NCBI GenBank assembly: GCA_006176705.1
Contig: QRFJ01000008.1
Location: forward strand, 868,001 to 932,000
Length of the DNA stretch: 64,000 bases
From: Cocos nucifera
Taxonomy: Eukaryota; Streptophyta; Magnoliopsida; Arecales; Arecaceae
Reading direction: 5' to 3'
Position 1 is the first letter of the stretch, and every line of letters starts with the position of its first letter. Below, one piece after another: positions 35,397 to 46,400 of this stretch. The translations under genes were made by a program, and so were the position numbers. Under the pieces are notes generated by a model. It was not told where the DNA came from. It ran no database searches and worked only from the letters and a program-made list of their open reading frames with translations.

Positions 35397-37093
35397 AGAA
35401 TGGTGAGGCAAAAATCCGCACAAGCCATGTTCGGGTGCGGTCGGGCTATATGTTTGTGTCCTTTGTACTAACTTTTGGATGCTTCGCTTGCTCCATGTTG
35501 TCACTCCATGCAGTGTGACATAGAGCACTTTGGTACGTTGGCTTAGTGAAAATGCTATTTAAAAAAAAAAAAGAAAAAACTCTACCAAATAATTTTGAAA
35601 ACTCTCCGTTGATGGAAAGGCCATCATTCCTTATGTAATTTTTCATTCCTAGTCGTGATTATTGAAATATCAATCATATTTTTTTAGGATTGCCTCTGAG
35701 AGTCATATTGAGATGCCATTTTTCTTAGTGTTAATATATCTATCGTGTGGGTTTGCCGGACCTCATGTAATTTGAAGTGAAGAGCTAATGTTTCTGATTA
35801 AATAGGCACAAAATTATGTAGAGACATTAGTGTCTTAAAGCTTTTTTTAAAATTATGGCAGAGATTTTATCATCAGAATTCAAACCCTAGAGCTTTGCAT
35901 GGTGGAGAGGAATTCAAAGACGTCAACTAGCTAAGCAAAGATTGATTGGTACAAGCCGCAAATTGAAATTTCAGAATGTGATTATGAAGTATAAACCGAT
36001 AGATGTGTGGCTTTTATGTGAAGTTGTAGTTTTCGCACATTCATTTTAAATATGTCTATAATGTTATGCTGGAAGTAGGCTGTAACATGGCCCAAGTCGA
36101 ATGACTGACTTCGTAATTAGATCGACCAGCAAATCCTACTCGATCAAAATTAAGAAAGCACAGGAGCATTTTTCTTTTGAAGGAACTGAAATCTATGGAG
36201 TTTTTCTCAAAGAATGTGTTGATAATCTCATAAATGATGATTATTATTAAGTTTCGTTCATGTTTTGAAAGGGGGGGGGGGGAATAAGTGGATAGCATCT
36301 TGGGTTGTGATCAAAGTTTGAGTTAGCAAGGAGATCCTTTTTTGGTAAGAAGAGTCAACAAGCAGGCTGTTAATCAAAGTCGCTGGTAACCTGCAAGGTT
36401 AGCTCAATTAGCCAACAAGTCTGGTAGAAATATAAAGTCCAGGCAAACCAAACCTGATCCCCGCAATTCTTTTACCATGCCTATTTATCGACCTTACTTC
36501 TGATCCATTAAGAAAAGCTTGATCATCCGAATCAAGGCAAGGATCAGGGCACCTCCAATTCTTTTCATGCCAAAGTTAAGTTGACTCAAATTTATTTTTG
36601 GCTTGGATAGCTTGTTTAATTTCAGTCGCAACGGCCTAATTTTGATGTAGTACCTTTTTTTTCTCTTGAACAAGTTGATAAGGTACCTTTCGGCACCTTA
36701 TACTACGAATATTGTACATGACCAACAGTTGTTTCCACCCTTTTGATGCTCAGGAACGCTAAAAAAATATGGAACATGCTGTACCTGTCCAACGATTGTT
36801 TCAGCACCTTATACTAAGAATATGCTGTACTTCTCTTTATAAGGAATGGACGTCTCCCAAGATATTCTTTCCATCCTAAATCCCAAAATTTTGAATCAAG
36901 ACGCAAGTAGCTGCAAGTTGCACTTTGTACTCTTCCAAGGGCGAGCTTTTAAGGAAGAAGTTCCAAGTAATTGAGCCCAGTACCCACTAAATTAAAGCTA
37001 ATGAAAAATAATTCAGATATGAATTATATTTAAATATAATAAAAATAAATTAAAAATTTTATTCAAAATTTTAAAGGATGATATTCTATCTTA
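35397..37093. other. Intergenic, no recognisable gene
   Basis: No domain was seen. A G12 run lies at about 36270-36281. At 36660-36850 the words GGCACCTTATACTA and AATATKCTGTAC-like sequence recur, a small local duplication. Confidence 0.4.
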
Positions 37094-37098
37094 TCACT

Positions 37099-37842
37099 TG
37101 TTGGGACAATTGAATCCGCTCTTTTCGATTTAATATCAGCATTCCGACTTATAGTCGATTGATTGTGCATCAGAAATAGAAGGTAGAATAATTTCTAATC
37201 GAAAGATCGATTGATTGTTGGATAATCTTTGAATTACTATCGGTGTCCAAAATAGATAGCCAATCATTAATCGATCTCGATGCTCGACTCATCATCGACG
37301 ACAAAAATTGATAGTCGATCGTCAACTGATAGGCCAATTAATAGTCGATCACTTTTGATCGGCTTTTTCGATAGACACGACGACTTATACAACTACCTAA
37401 TCGCTGAATAGTCAGAACATTAGAATTACTAGCTAACAGTCAGTCAGTATATTAACGAAATTAACATACAGTCAGCGCCATGTTCATCGACATAAAGTTG
37501 GTATATCAAAAACTGCCAGTACAAAACATGCATAATGGCCATTCATGGGCATTAGCCACTCACCATACGATCAAATAATGCCGGAACAATCGGGATCCAT
37601 GTGCCTAACCATTGTAAATAGTTGCCAACAGTCTATTTATAAAAGGAAGATAAATGAACAGTATTGGAGAGAACTTTTTAGGCTAAACTCTGCCATCTTT
37701 TTCATTATATTATTCAATAATTCCTTACCTTTAACTTAAGCATCGGAGGGTTCTCATCGAAAACTCTTCCGATCAGTGTGGACGTTGTTTTGCAAATTTG
37801 CTCTCGAGTGGAGTTAGGCGCATCAGAAATTTGACCACAACA
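37099..37842 (+). repeat. Left LTR of RE-B (744 bp)
   Basis: TG..CA ends. A TATA-type sequence TTTATAAAAGG lies at about 37636-37646. The match to the right LTR is clear from about 37200 onward. Confidence 0.85.
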
Positions 37843-38384
37843 GATTAGCACACCAAGAAAGAGATTGAACAAAGAACAGTTTTGAATCTCCAACAATGAT
37901 GAAACGAGAGCTCAAAATTTTATCGGCTCTGCTAGACAATCTTTCTACCGGGAAGACCACCATCCTCCACCTCCAATGGCAGAGCCCAGTTCTTCAAATC
38001 TGGCTGTTACAGCGGATGTCCATACCCAATAACTTGCTACATTAATGTAAAAAATGAAGGTACTGACGGAGGTAGTACATAGCCTCTAGCAGCAATAGAT
38101 TTAGCAACAGCAACTAGTGGCGGAGGAGCCGATGGCACATACAGTGCCATCCAGGCATAGTCACCATGCTTTACGATGATCTTTTTCTCTATCACCGAAA
38201 TGACGATTGGCACGACATTTCCACCATGTCAAAACATTGCCTTCCCAGCACTCTCGCCCTATCATCCATCATTCATGGCGGTTTGCTTCTCCTTCTCATC
38301 GTCATAGCATCAAGAAGGGGAAGAAGCCACATATACCTTCAACTTTTTGATCTTTCAATTCTTTAGAGGACTCAACCCCTGAGT

Positions 38385-39420
38385 TCTCATAGCAATGGCG
38401 ACTCGATAACTACGAGCACAAGTTTGAAGAAATTGACCGCCAACTTGCTCGACTTTGGATAAACAATTGAGAGGCTCCTAGTGACTTTGGCATTCATACT
38501 ATCCCCCCTTTTCTCAACATATCTTGGATGAACCAATTCCATCTCAGTTCAATATACCATAGATGGAGCCATGTGATAGCTCTACTGATCTAGTTGATCA
38601 TCTGGAGAGTTATAAGACTCTTATAATGATCCAGAGGGCTATTGATACCCTTTTATATATGTAAAGTCTTCTCGACGATCATTCGGAAGGTTGCTCGAGC
38701 TTGATATTTTGAGCTCCAATCGGAGAGCATACATTTCTTTGAGTAGCTCGAAGACTTGTTTGTGGCCCATTTCAGTATCAGTTGAAGGATGCCATGAACA
38801 TCCGACAGTCTTTTCTCCATCAAATAGAATAAATAAGAGACATTGAGAAACTTCGTAGTGCATTTCAACGCTACCACACTCGAGGTCAAGGACCTCAATG
38901 AAGATATGGCCATCTCGGCCATGAAGAAAGGTCTAAGAGGATTCAGGTTCATTTATTCCTTGGATAAAAATTATCCTCGAACATATGCAAAACTTTTAGA
39001 GTGCGCATATAGATATATTTGCACGGATGAAGGCGCTATTGACCGACGCCAATCAAAAGAAAAATATCAAATAAAAAAAGAAAAGAAGAGTGGAGCTCTT
39101 GTTGAACCAAGTCGGCTAACAACCGATAAAAGAGTTTCACCCTATCGATAGAGTCCAAAACCTAATAACTATGGTACTAAATATGACTCCTATACTCCTC
39201 TCTTTGCTCCTCGTGCACAGATCCTGATGATAATCTAAGGAGTGGAGTACCTTCAACACCCTCCATTGATGAAGGTACCACTAAGGAGTCGTGATAAGAA
39301 GAAATACTATTGGTTTTATCATGATCATGATCGCGATCACGATACCGAATAATGCATTCAATTCAGAGATGAAATTAAAGTTTTGATTCGATGAGGATTC
39401 TTCGGTAAATTTTGACGTGA
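38385..39420 (+). pseudogene. Gypsy-type gag remnant of RE-B
   Basis: Conserved pieces of a Retrotrans_gag polyprotein: DLVDHLESYKTLIM (about 38600), then an open stretch at 38843-39151 with FNATTLEVKDLNEDMAISAM and LDKNYPRTYAKLLECAYRYI. Near 39300 a degraded YHDHDRDHDTEXC-like motif corresponds to the C-terminal YHRDHGHDTEEC motif of RE-C. Several stops and frameshifts are present. Gag builds the virus-like particle of retrotransposons. The order and wording match the gag of RE-C, so the two elements belong to related families. Confidence 0.8.
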
Positions 39421-39449
39421 CCGTCTAACTCTCTGACTGACAGTCGGTA

Positions 39450-40188
39450 ATATCGATGGTACGGCGGCAACATCAAATTCTTGACTGACAATCGATATCT
39501 TCGACTGTGGATCGAAAATAGAAGATTAAACAACTTCCATTCAGAAGGTCGATTAATTGTTGGGTAATCTTTAAATTACTGTCGACGCCAAAAATAAATA
39601 GCCGACCATCAACCAATCTGGACCCCTGACTCATCATCAGCAATAAAAATTAATGGCTAACTATCAACCGATAAACCGATTGATAGTCAGTCGCTCTTGA
39701 TTGGCTTTTTCGATAGACACGATGACTTATACAACTATCTAATCGTTGAATAGTCAAAACATCAGAATCACCGGCCAATAATCAGCCGGTATATCAATGA
39801 AACTGATATATAGTTGGCATCACGTCCACCGACATAAATTTGGTATATCCAAAATTGCTAGTGCAAAATGCGTGTAATAGCCATTCGTGGGCATTAGCCA
39901 CCCATCCCATGATTAAATAATGTTAGAATAAGTGGGATCCATGTGCCTAACCATTGCGAATGGTTACCACCGGTCTGTCTGTAAAAGAGAGATAAATGAA
40001 CAGTATTAGAGATGACTTTTTAGGCTAAACTCTGTCATTTTTTTCATTCTACTGTTCAATCAATTCTTTACCTCTAAATTAAGTATCGAAGGATCTTCAT
40101 CAAAAAAAAATTTAAATAAATATAAATATTTTTTTTTGCAGGTTTGCTCTCAAATAAAACTAAGCATATCAGAAATTTGGCCACAGCA
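39450..40188 (+). repeat. Right LTR of RE-B (left border approximate)
   Basis: Clear match to the left LTR from about 39540 (shared AGGTCGATTAATTGTTGG) to the end. The first 80-100 bp are strongly diverged, so the start is uncertain. A 20-30 bp AT-rich insertion sits near 40105-40135. Confidence 0.75.
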
Positions 40189-40193
40189 TCACT

Positions 40194-41011
40194 CATCTCC
40201 CAGTACCTCTCCTAACATGCAATTTTAGTGAGCACTACTATTTGATTGGAATCTACGCAAAGTTTCTAGATGCTGAGTGTCATGGTGTACACGTGCTAAT
40301 GGTGTGCCGACGGCTGAGATGAAGTTTGTCTTCTTGTGTGAAGTCCGAAGGCTAATTGCTTCGTACCTTCGTTTTTAATATTTGTCTTGCCTATCTCGAG
40401 TGTGGAAAATGCTGGCCAGACATGCACGGCACAGAGGTTAAGCCTAAAAAAAATATTATTATCACCATCCTTCCTCCAGATTATTTTGTGCTGATAGAAA
40501 GGGACGTTAGGTATCCCAATATTCCAATGCCATAATCAGAAGTCCAGCTAGCTAGCTACTCGATTCCCTTTCAGAAACTGTGTCCTTGAAACCATGGACC
40601 AGTTGTACGGGAAAAAAGAAAAAAAAGTATGGTCCAATTTCTCGTCAGAAAAATGTTTTCTGATGAAAGACCATGGAAATGATGTATGCCATCAAACAAC
40701 CGAACCAAGAGACGATACTTTGCAACTATAGAAGTTTTGGCTTTCAAAAAAAAATACTGGCATAGCCTCCCGTATGCAATACTTCATAAAACAACCACTT
40801 GGCAGCAAGGTGCTTTTGTTGTTCTTTTTCTCACAGCTAACGTTATTATTAGTAGCCCCACCTTTTGTCCGGTATAGCAGCCATGCAGGGTATGGCTCCA
40901 TTTTGGTTGGGGCGGCTGTAGGACTGGCCCAATCATCAAGGGGGTCTCCTCCTCCTTTACGAGTCTAATTCCGATCCACAAGGGCCGAAACTGATTCCAA
41001 GCCAGGTGATC
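40194..41011. other. Intergenic, no recognisable gene
   Basis: Mixed-composition DNA; overlapping small open frames on both strands at 40690-41040 have no recognisable homology. Confidence 0.4.
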
Positions 41012-41145
41012 ATTTGTTTTTAGGGATGATAAAATCAATCCAACTCAATGAATATATATCCTATTCAAATTTAATTAAATTTAAAAAATAAAATTTAATT
41101 AAATTTAAATTTAGATTAAAAAAAAACTCAAAAGTTATAGCACGA

Positions 41146-41337
41146 ATATAGATGGAATATAAATAGTATTGTTTTCTATCTAAATTCGAATCCAATCCAA
41201 ACCTATAAATATGAATAGTACTCGAATCCATACCTATATATATATAGATGGAATATAAATAGTATTATTTTCTATCTAAATTCGAATCCAATCCAAACCT
41301 ATAAATATGAATAGTACTCGAATCCATACCTATATAT
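41146..41337. repeat. 96-bp tandem duplication, near-identical
   Basis: Copies 41146-41241 and 41242-41337 differ at a single base that I can see (G versus A, in GTATTGTTTTC and GTATTATTTTC). Each starts ATATAGATGG and ends in a TA run. Confidence 0.9.
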
Positions 41338-41345
41338 ATATATTA

Positions 41346-41990
41346 GATCCTAATCTATATTCGATCAAATTTTTGACCGTTGAATGAGTGCGCATCGTGC
41401 CTAAAAAATCATACCTTCATGGCTGAAAAAAGCATGCGACTGTGCGTACTTGAAATGCTATTTTTTTTCAGGCATTTTTATAGAAAGGTGTTTTTTTTCA
41501 CGCCTATAGGCGCCTATAGGATTGGAAAAAAAAGAAAAAATTTTAGGACTAAAAAAAACCTTCAGGGCTGAAAAAACTTCAGGCTCAGGAAAAAAAATTT
41601 ATAGGCGCCTAAGGCTTGAAAAAAAAAAAACTATAGCCGCCTATAGGCGCTTAAGTTCTGAAAAAAAACATGTAGGCCTGTAGACGCCTACAGGCACCTA
41701 AGTTCTAAAAAAATAAATTATAGGTGTCTACAAGGGCCTAAGGGCTGAAAAAAAACATGTAGGTGCCTATGGGGCACTTATAGGTGCCTAAGGGTTGAAA
41801 AAAAAAATCTACCTATAGGCGTCTAGCGAAAAAAAAAATATCTTAAAAAAAAGCATCGTTTCAATTTTTTTTCAGACGCGCACAGTCGTGCGCTTTTTTT
41901 TGAACCATGAAGGAACAATTTTTTACGTACGATTTAGAGATGTGTACTCATCCAATGGCTGAAGATCCGACTGGATATAGACTGAGATCC
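41346..41990. mobile_element. Foldback element with A-tract/palindrome array
   Basis: Inverted arms of about 130 bp: GATCCTAATCTATATTCGATC (41346 on) against the reverse complement of 41940-41989. Shared inner words are TTGAATGAG/TTGGATGAG, CCTTCATGG and CGACTGTGCG. The core (41460-41850) repeats about eight times a unit made of an A-run of 6-12 bases, GCCTA-rich sequence and CTAAG(G/T)GCTG. Palindromes such as CGCCTATAGGCG recur. No coding sequence. Confidence 0.6.
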
Positions 41991-42011
41991 GATCGAGTGG
42001 AGCCCAGTCTA

Positions 42012-42017
42012 CCTCTT

Positions 42018-42064
<47 letters not shown>
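42012..42064. repeat. (CT)n(AT)n compound microsatellite
   Basis: CT repeats at 42018-42033 run directly into about 15 AT repeats ending at 42064. Confidence 0.9.
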
Positions 42065-42067
<3 letters not shown>

Positions 42068-42671
42068 CTATTTCTATATATAAATATTTAATTTATAGTT
42101 AATATGTTAATTATATTAGTTTCATCAATTATTGAATTATATTTCTATATTTTTCTTCATTCTCATTATCTTTTAGTATCTCAAGCTTCTTTTTTATTTA
42201 ATATTTTTTTATTATAAAATAAGATAATTATTATTTTTAAATATATAAAATATTGAATTATATTCAAGTTCACTACTTTTTCAGTATCATACTAAATTTT
42301 TTATATATAAAATAATAAATTTAATGATTATATTCTATGTTGAATTATAATTCTATTTTTATGTTTGATTTTGGACTTATAAATTATGTTCTATGTTGAA
42401 TTGGTAATTCTTTTTTGGTTGATAATATGTATAAAATTATTTTGATTGTTTATTTTTTTAAATATGAGATGGATATGAAAAAATAAATTATTCATGGTAT
42501 CTCTAAATCTAATGGATATCTCCGAATCTATTAGATATGAAAATGGATATCTCTTTTCTTATCCAATCAAAAATCAAATAAAATTTAAATATAAAATATT
42601 AAATTTAAATTTAGAGATTCATAGTATAATATCTATCCAAATTCTATCCATTATCATCCCTATTTGCTTTT

Positions 42672-43466
42672 TTGTTTATTAGACCATGATTTACTGCCGT
42701 CCGAACGTAGCAGCATTCCCACATGAGTCATATCACATTGGACAATGTCTTGCTCTGGAGTATTCCAGTTTGAGCCGGTCTGGCGACAGGTTTAGCTACA
42801 GATAAGACCATGAAACAGATAAGAGGTGGGATGGCATGGATGTCTCGTCTTTATCCGAGAATGGATGACAAACATGCTATTCTGACTTCGGAATCGCCAG
42901 TCATTCACAGTTCAGATAAATTGGGACAGAACTTGATGAATCTGGACAGTTCATACCTGAACTGGAGGAGGTCGGTTCTCCAATCATGGCTAGTGCTCGT
43001 AATTGGCACGACAACTATGATTACTTAAGCCCCGTGCTACACAGAAGGTAGGGCAGCATGTGACTGGGACCCATCCAATCACGCCATCAAGTGAGAATCT
43101 GAACTGCCAGCGGACAGTGGGTGACCAAAGCTAGGATAGACAATGAGAGCTTTGATCCAGCACATGATCAGGAAAAACATGGAACATATATGGGATTCAA
43201 GCAGGATCATTACCGGCGAAACGTTTCATCACCTTCTTCCAATTAAATATCCAATATGAATGTATTAACATCAAAAAAATTTCTTAGCGTTGTACAATGA
43301 GGCTAAATGTAGAATCCAACCAAACTCTCTAGTAATACAAAGGATGTAATTCCAGCAAGTCCAACTCCAGGACCTGCCTTTAACCACAAAATCGCTCTAA
43401 CATAAAATATTTGATACATTTGTTCAGTCATTTTAAGTCAAGCGGTGCAGCAATGTTGGTTGTAAT
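42672..43466. other. 3' flank of the DnaJ gene
   Basis: No gene was recognised. This includes the presumed 3' untranslated region of the minus-strand DnaJ gene, whose stop codon is at 43467-43469. The small open frame at 42810-43028 has no recognisable domain. Confidence 0.5.
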
Positions 43467-46400
43467 TCATCCTCTCTTTACTGGCCTCTGCACATAAGAT
43501 CTGTTTGGATCTTCGGTTTTGAGCTTGGGGGGGCGAATCTCTCCTTTTTTACCCTAGGGAACAAGATGGAACATTTTTTTTTAAAAATTTTTAAGAAAAA
43601 GTATTCTGCCATGCCGGCCACCAATTTATCCAGAGGTAATATACAGTATCTTTCTTACCTTCTTTCCAGTCTTCATGAAATCTCTCCAGCTGGAAACCTG
43701 CAGATACAACTAAATCAGGTAAATGAGAAGCAGATGAAACCGCAGCATGAAGCACAAGTTCCACAATCTACTATGATTACTAGGTTTGTTGTATTCAAAT
43801 TCAAATATAATTTTAATCAAAGATCCATGCAAAACAGCGACATGACAATGAATAAACATAATGCAATCCATCGAACATGTGAACTTGGTTAATATATTTA
43901 ATGTCATCACATTATGTTGCTTCATATTACGTATATTTTATGTCATCAGCTCTTGGGACTCCCACTGATTCCAATATCATGCTGCTTCCTGTAAGTAATT
44001 TTCATACATCCTCCAAGTGCCAAAGCTACATCCTTTGAAAATTGAAAGAAGAGAGCTGTAAATAAGCATTTAACAGAATATTCAACTCTATATTTTATGT
44101 TATTTCTCATTGAAGGCATCTCTCACATTGCTAACCACAATTTTAATAAAAACAACCATATTTCCAGCACCCATGAAAGCTAGAATGTTCAGAAAAAAGT
44201 AACATTCTATATGTTCAAGATGTAGAATAGTTTTATCAGAAAGTTAACAAGTGAAATCTCAGACACGGTAAGATGTAGAGTTTCCTTCTAATTTTGTAGA
44301 CTGTAGCTTTAACATTTAATAAAATGAGCAGGATCTTAAATATTATTATATTAAAAAATGATATTGATCAAAGAAGAAGGCATTGGTAGACTCTGTTAGC
44401 TGCCATAGGTAGACCAGAGATTCTAACAGTATCAGATGCAGCCAAAAAATAAATGGGACAGAAGACATGGATGGTCTTAAAAGAGATCATAGAGGCAGTT
44501 CCTATAAAATATATGTTAGTAATTAGACTGACTGAAAAAAGTAACATATGATACACAGAATATTTGAAAAATTATGTATGTGCTTGAAAGCAAGATAAAC
44601 TAGTTCACTAAAGGTTAGCATGAACTCGCTTGTAGTGGTACTCAGCAATACCTTGGGTTGTAATTGCTCTACGACTACAACAAACATTAAAGTTTAGACT
44701 ACATTTAGAATAGTAAATTTGCAAGCTCCAGATTTCTACTAATTGCAAGTCAGTTTAATGAACTTGTTTACAAGAAGAATCCTGTTAAAAGTTAAAAAAT
44801 AGAAAGCAAACATACTCGCTGATCTCTTGTTTCTTCCCATTGTTCCTCATGCTCACGCTTCCTTTTCCACATCTCCTTGGTCTCTTCTTCTTCCTTCTTC
44901 AGTCTTCCTTCCTCTTCTGATATCTACTCAATGAAAAATTGCATTCTGAAGATGTTTAACGATCCATTAACTATTGTTAATTGTTGATGGAAAGGAGGAA
45001 AAGGAACGTTGAAATAAGGTTCTAGCAGACCCTCATTTGCATTTTCCTCCTACGCCACTCTTGCTGAGTTAAAATCTCATGCACTTTCATTTTCAATTGC
45101 TGCTGGAATTCTTCTGATTTCTCATACCGCTGTTCATATTTTCCCTACATAAAGCAGTCAGAAACTTCTTTTGGTCAGAGTTTAGGTACTAATCTCTCAT
45201 TCAACATTTCTAAAGTAATATTTAGAGGAAAAAAAAAAATGCAAGCTCAAATGCTAACTATCAGAAGCAAGTTTTATTTATTCATATCCTCTGCATATAA
45301 AAACTTCAATCTAATTCAGATATATGAATGCATGAAGAGAAAATTAACAGTAAAAAAGAAGGGGGAATTAAAACAACATTAGCAAAATTGAAAATGACAC
45401 AAAGAACATCATTAGATTTAGATAGAAAAGAATTACATTACCCAATTATGGTCCCAGCAATCTAGGGTCTTGGGAGGGGCACACTAGGGACAAACCTATC
45501 ATTTGGGCTTTTTTTTTTTTTTTTGCCCACATCAATTGGTCGCCCTAGGACTTGAACCCGCACCATTGCGCTTGTCAGTCTACCTTTGTAATGTTGCACC
45601 AAGCAATGACCCCTATTAGATTTATCTTGACACCTCCAACAATCCAACAGTAATTAATTCTCCTACGTGAGCAACTTAATGGCATTGATTTTCTTTTAAC
45701 ATGTTGCATATTCAACTAAACAAAGCTCAATATACAGCAAACACTCTAATGTAACATGAGAATTAAAACTTGAATAAATAATGCATGCATGTCTAGAGAA
45801 TGCATGTAACTTATATATTACAGGAATGTCACATATAGCATACAGAACTATTCCTCAGAGCTAATATTTTTATGAACAATTTGAATAATTACACTTCTTG
45901 ATGATGCTGACTTAGTGGAAGTAATGTACATGCTGTAACAATAGAGCTAGTTCTGAATGTGTTCAGACAAAACTCAATTGTATCCACTAAATGTAGTCAA
46001 ATATCTCAGGCAATCTCAGGTAATGGTCCTGATCAGTTGCCTAGATGACCAGGTGATAGACTAAATACAAAGTCACTGAATTAGTTTCTCACCACCTGTT
46101 CTTGATACTATTAGATTTTCATACTACCCGCAAAATTAGGAATTTAAAAAACCTTAACACACACGCAGCATCTTATCTCAAATGATAGCGATTGTTGAGT
46201 TTCCTCAGTCATCCATCTCGCTGGAAGCTCGAGCACGAATAGAGTTTTAAATGAACTATTGCAGTCACTGAATCAACACTTAAATTTATTTCATAGTACA
46301 AGCTGGTTGCACCTCTGGCTGAGGTAGACTCTTTCAAAAATGTGAAAATATAACTCCACATTCAATCCTACAGAGCTAATTAAATTAAACAAAGTTAATC

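Larger units (their letters stand above)
37099..40188 (+). mobile_element. Gag-only LTR retrotransposon (RE-B), 3.1 kb
   Basis: The left LTR (37099-37842) starts TGTTGGGACAAT and ends CCACAACA. The right LTR ends CCACAGCA at 40188. Both sides are flanked by TCACT (37094-37098 and 40189-40193), a perfect 5-bp target duplication. The internal part encodes only a Gypsy-type gag remnant; no protease, reverse transcriptase, RNase H or integrase is visible in about 1.6 kb. This is the terminal-repeat-with-gag (TR-GAG) type of non-autonomous element. Confidence 0.9.
41022..42661. mobile_element. TIR element of 1.64 kb, MULE-like by target duplication
   Basis: Starts AGGGATGATAA and ends TTATCATCCCT, an inverted repeat. 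The flanks read ATTTGTTTTT (41012-41021) and ATTTGCTTTT (42662-42671), a 10-bp duplication with one mismatch. The inner parts of both arms are AT-rich and similar, with AAATTTAAATTTAGA near both ends. There is no coding sequence. Its middle is occupied by a second foldback unit (41346-41990). Confidence 0.65.
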
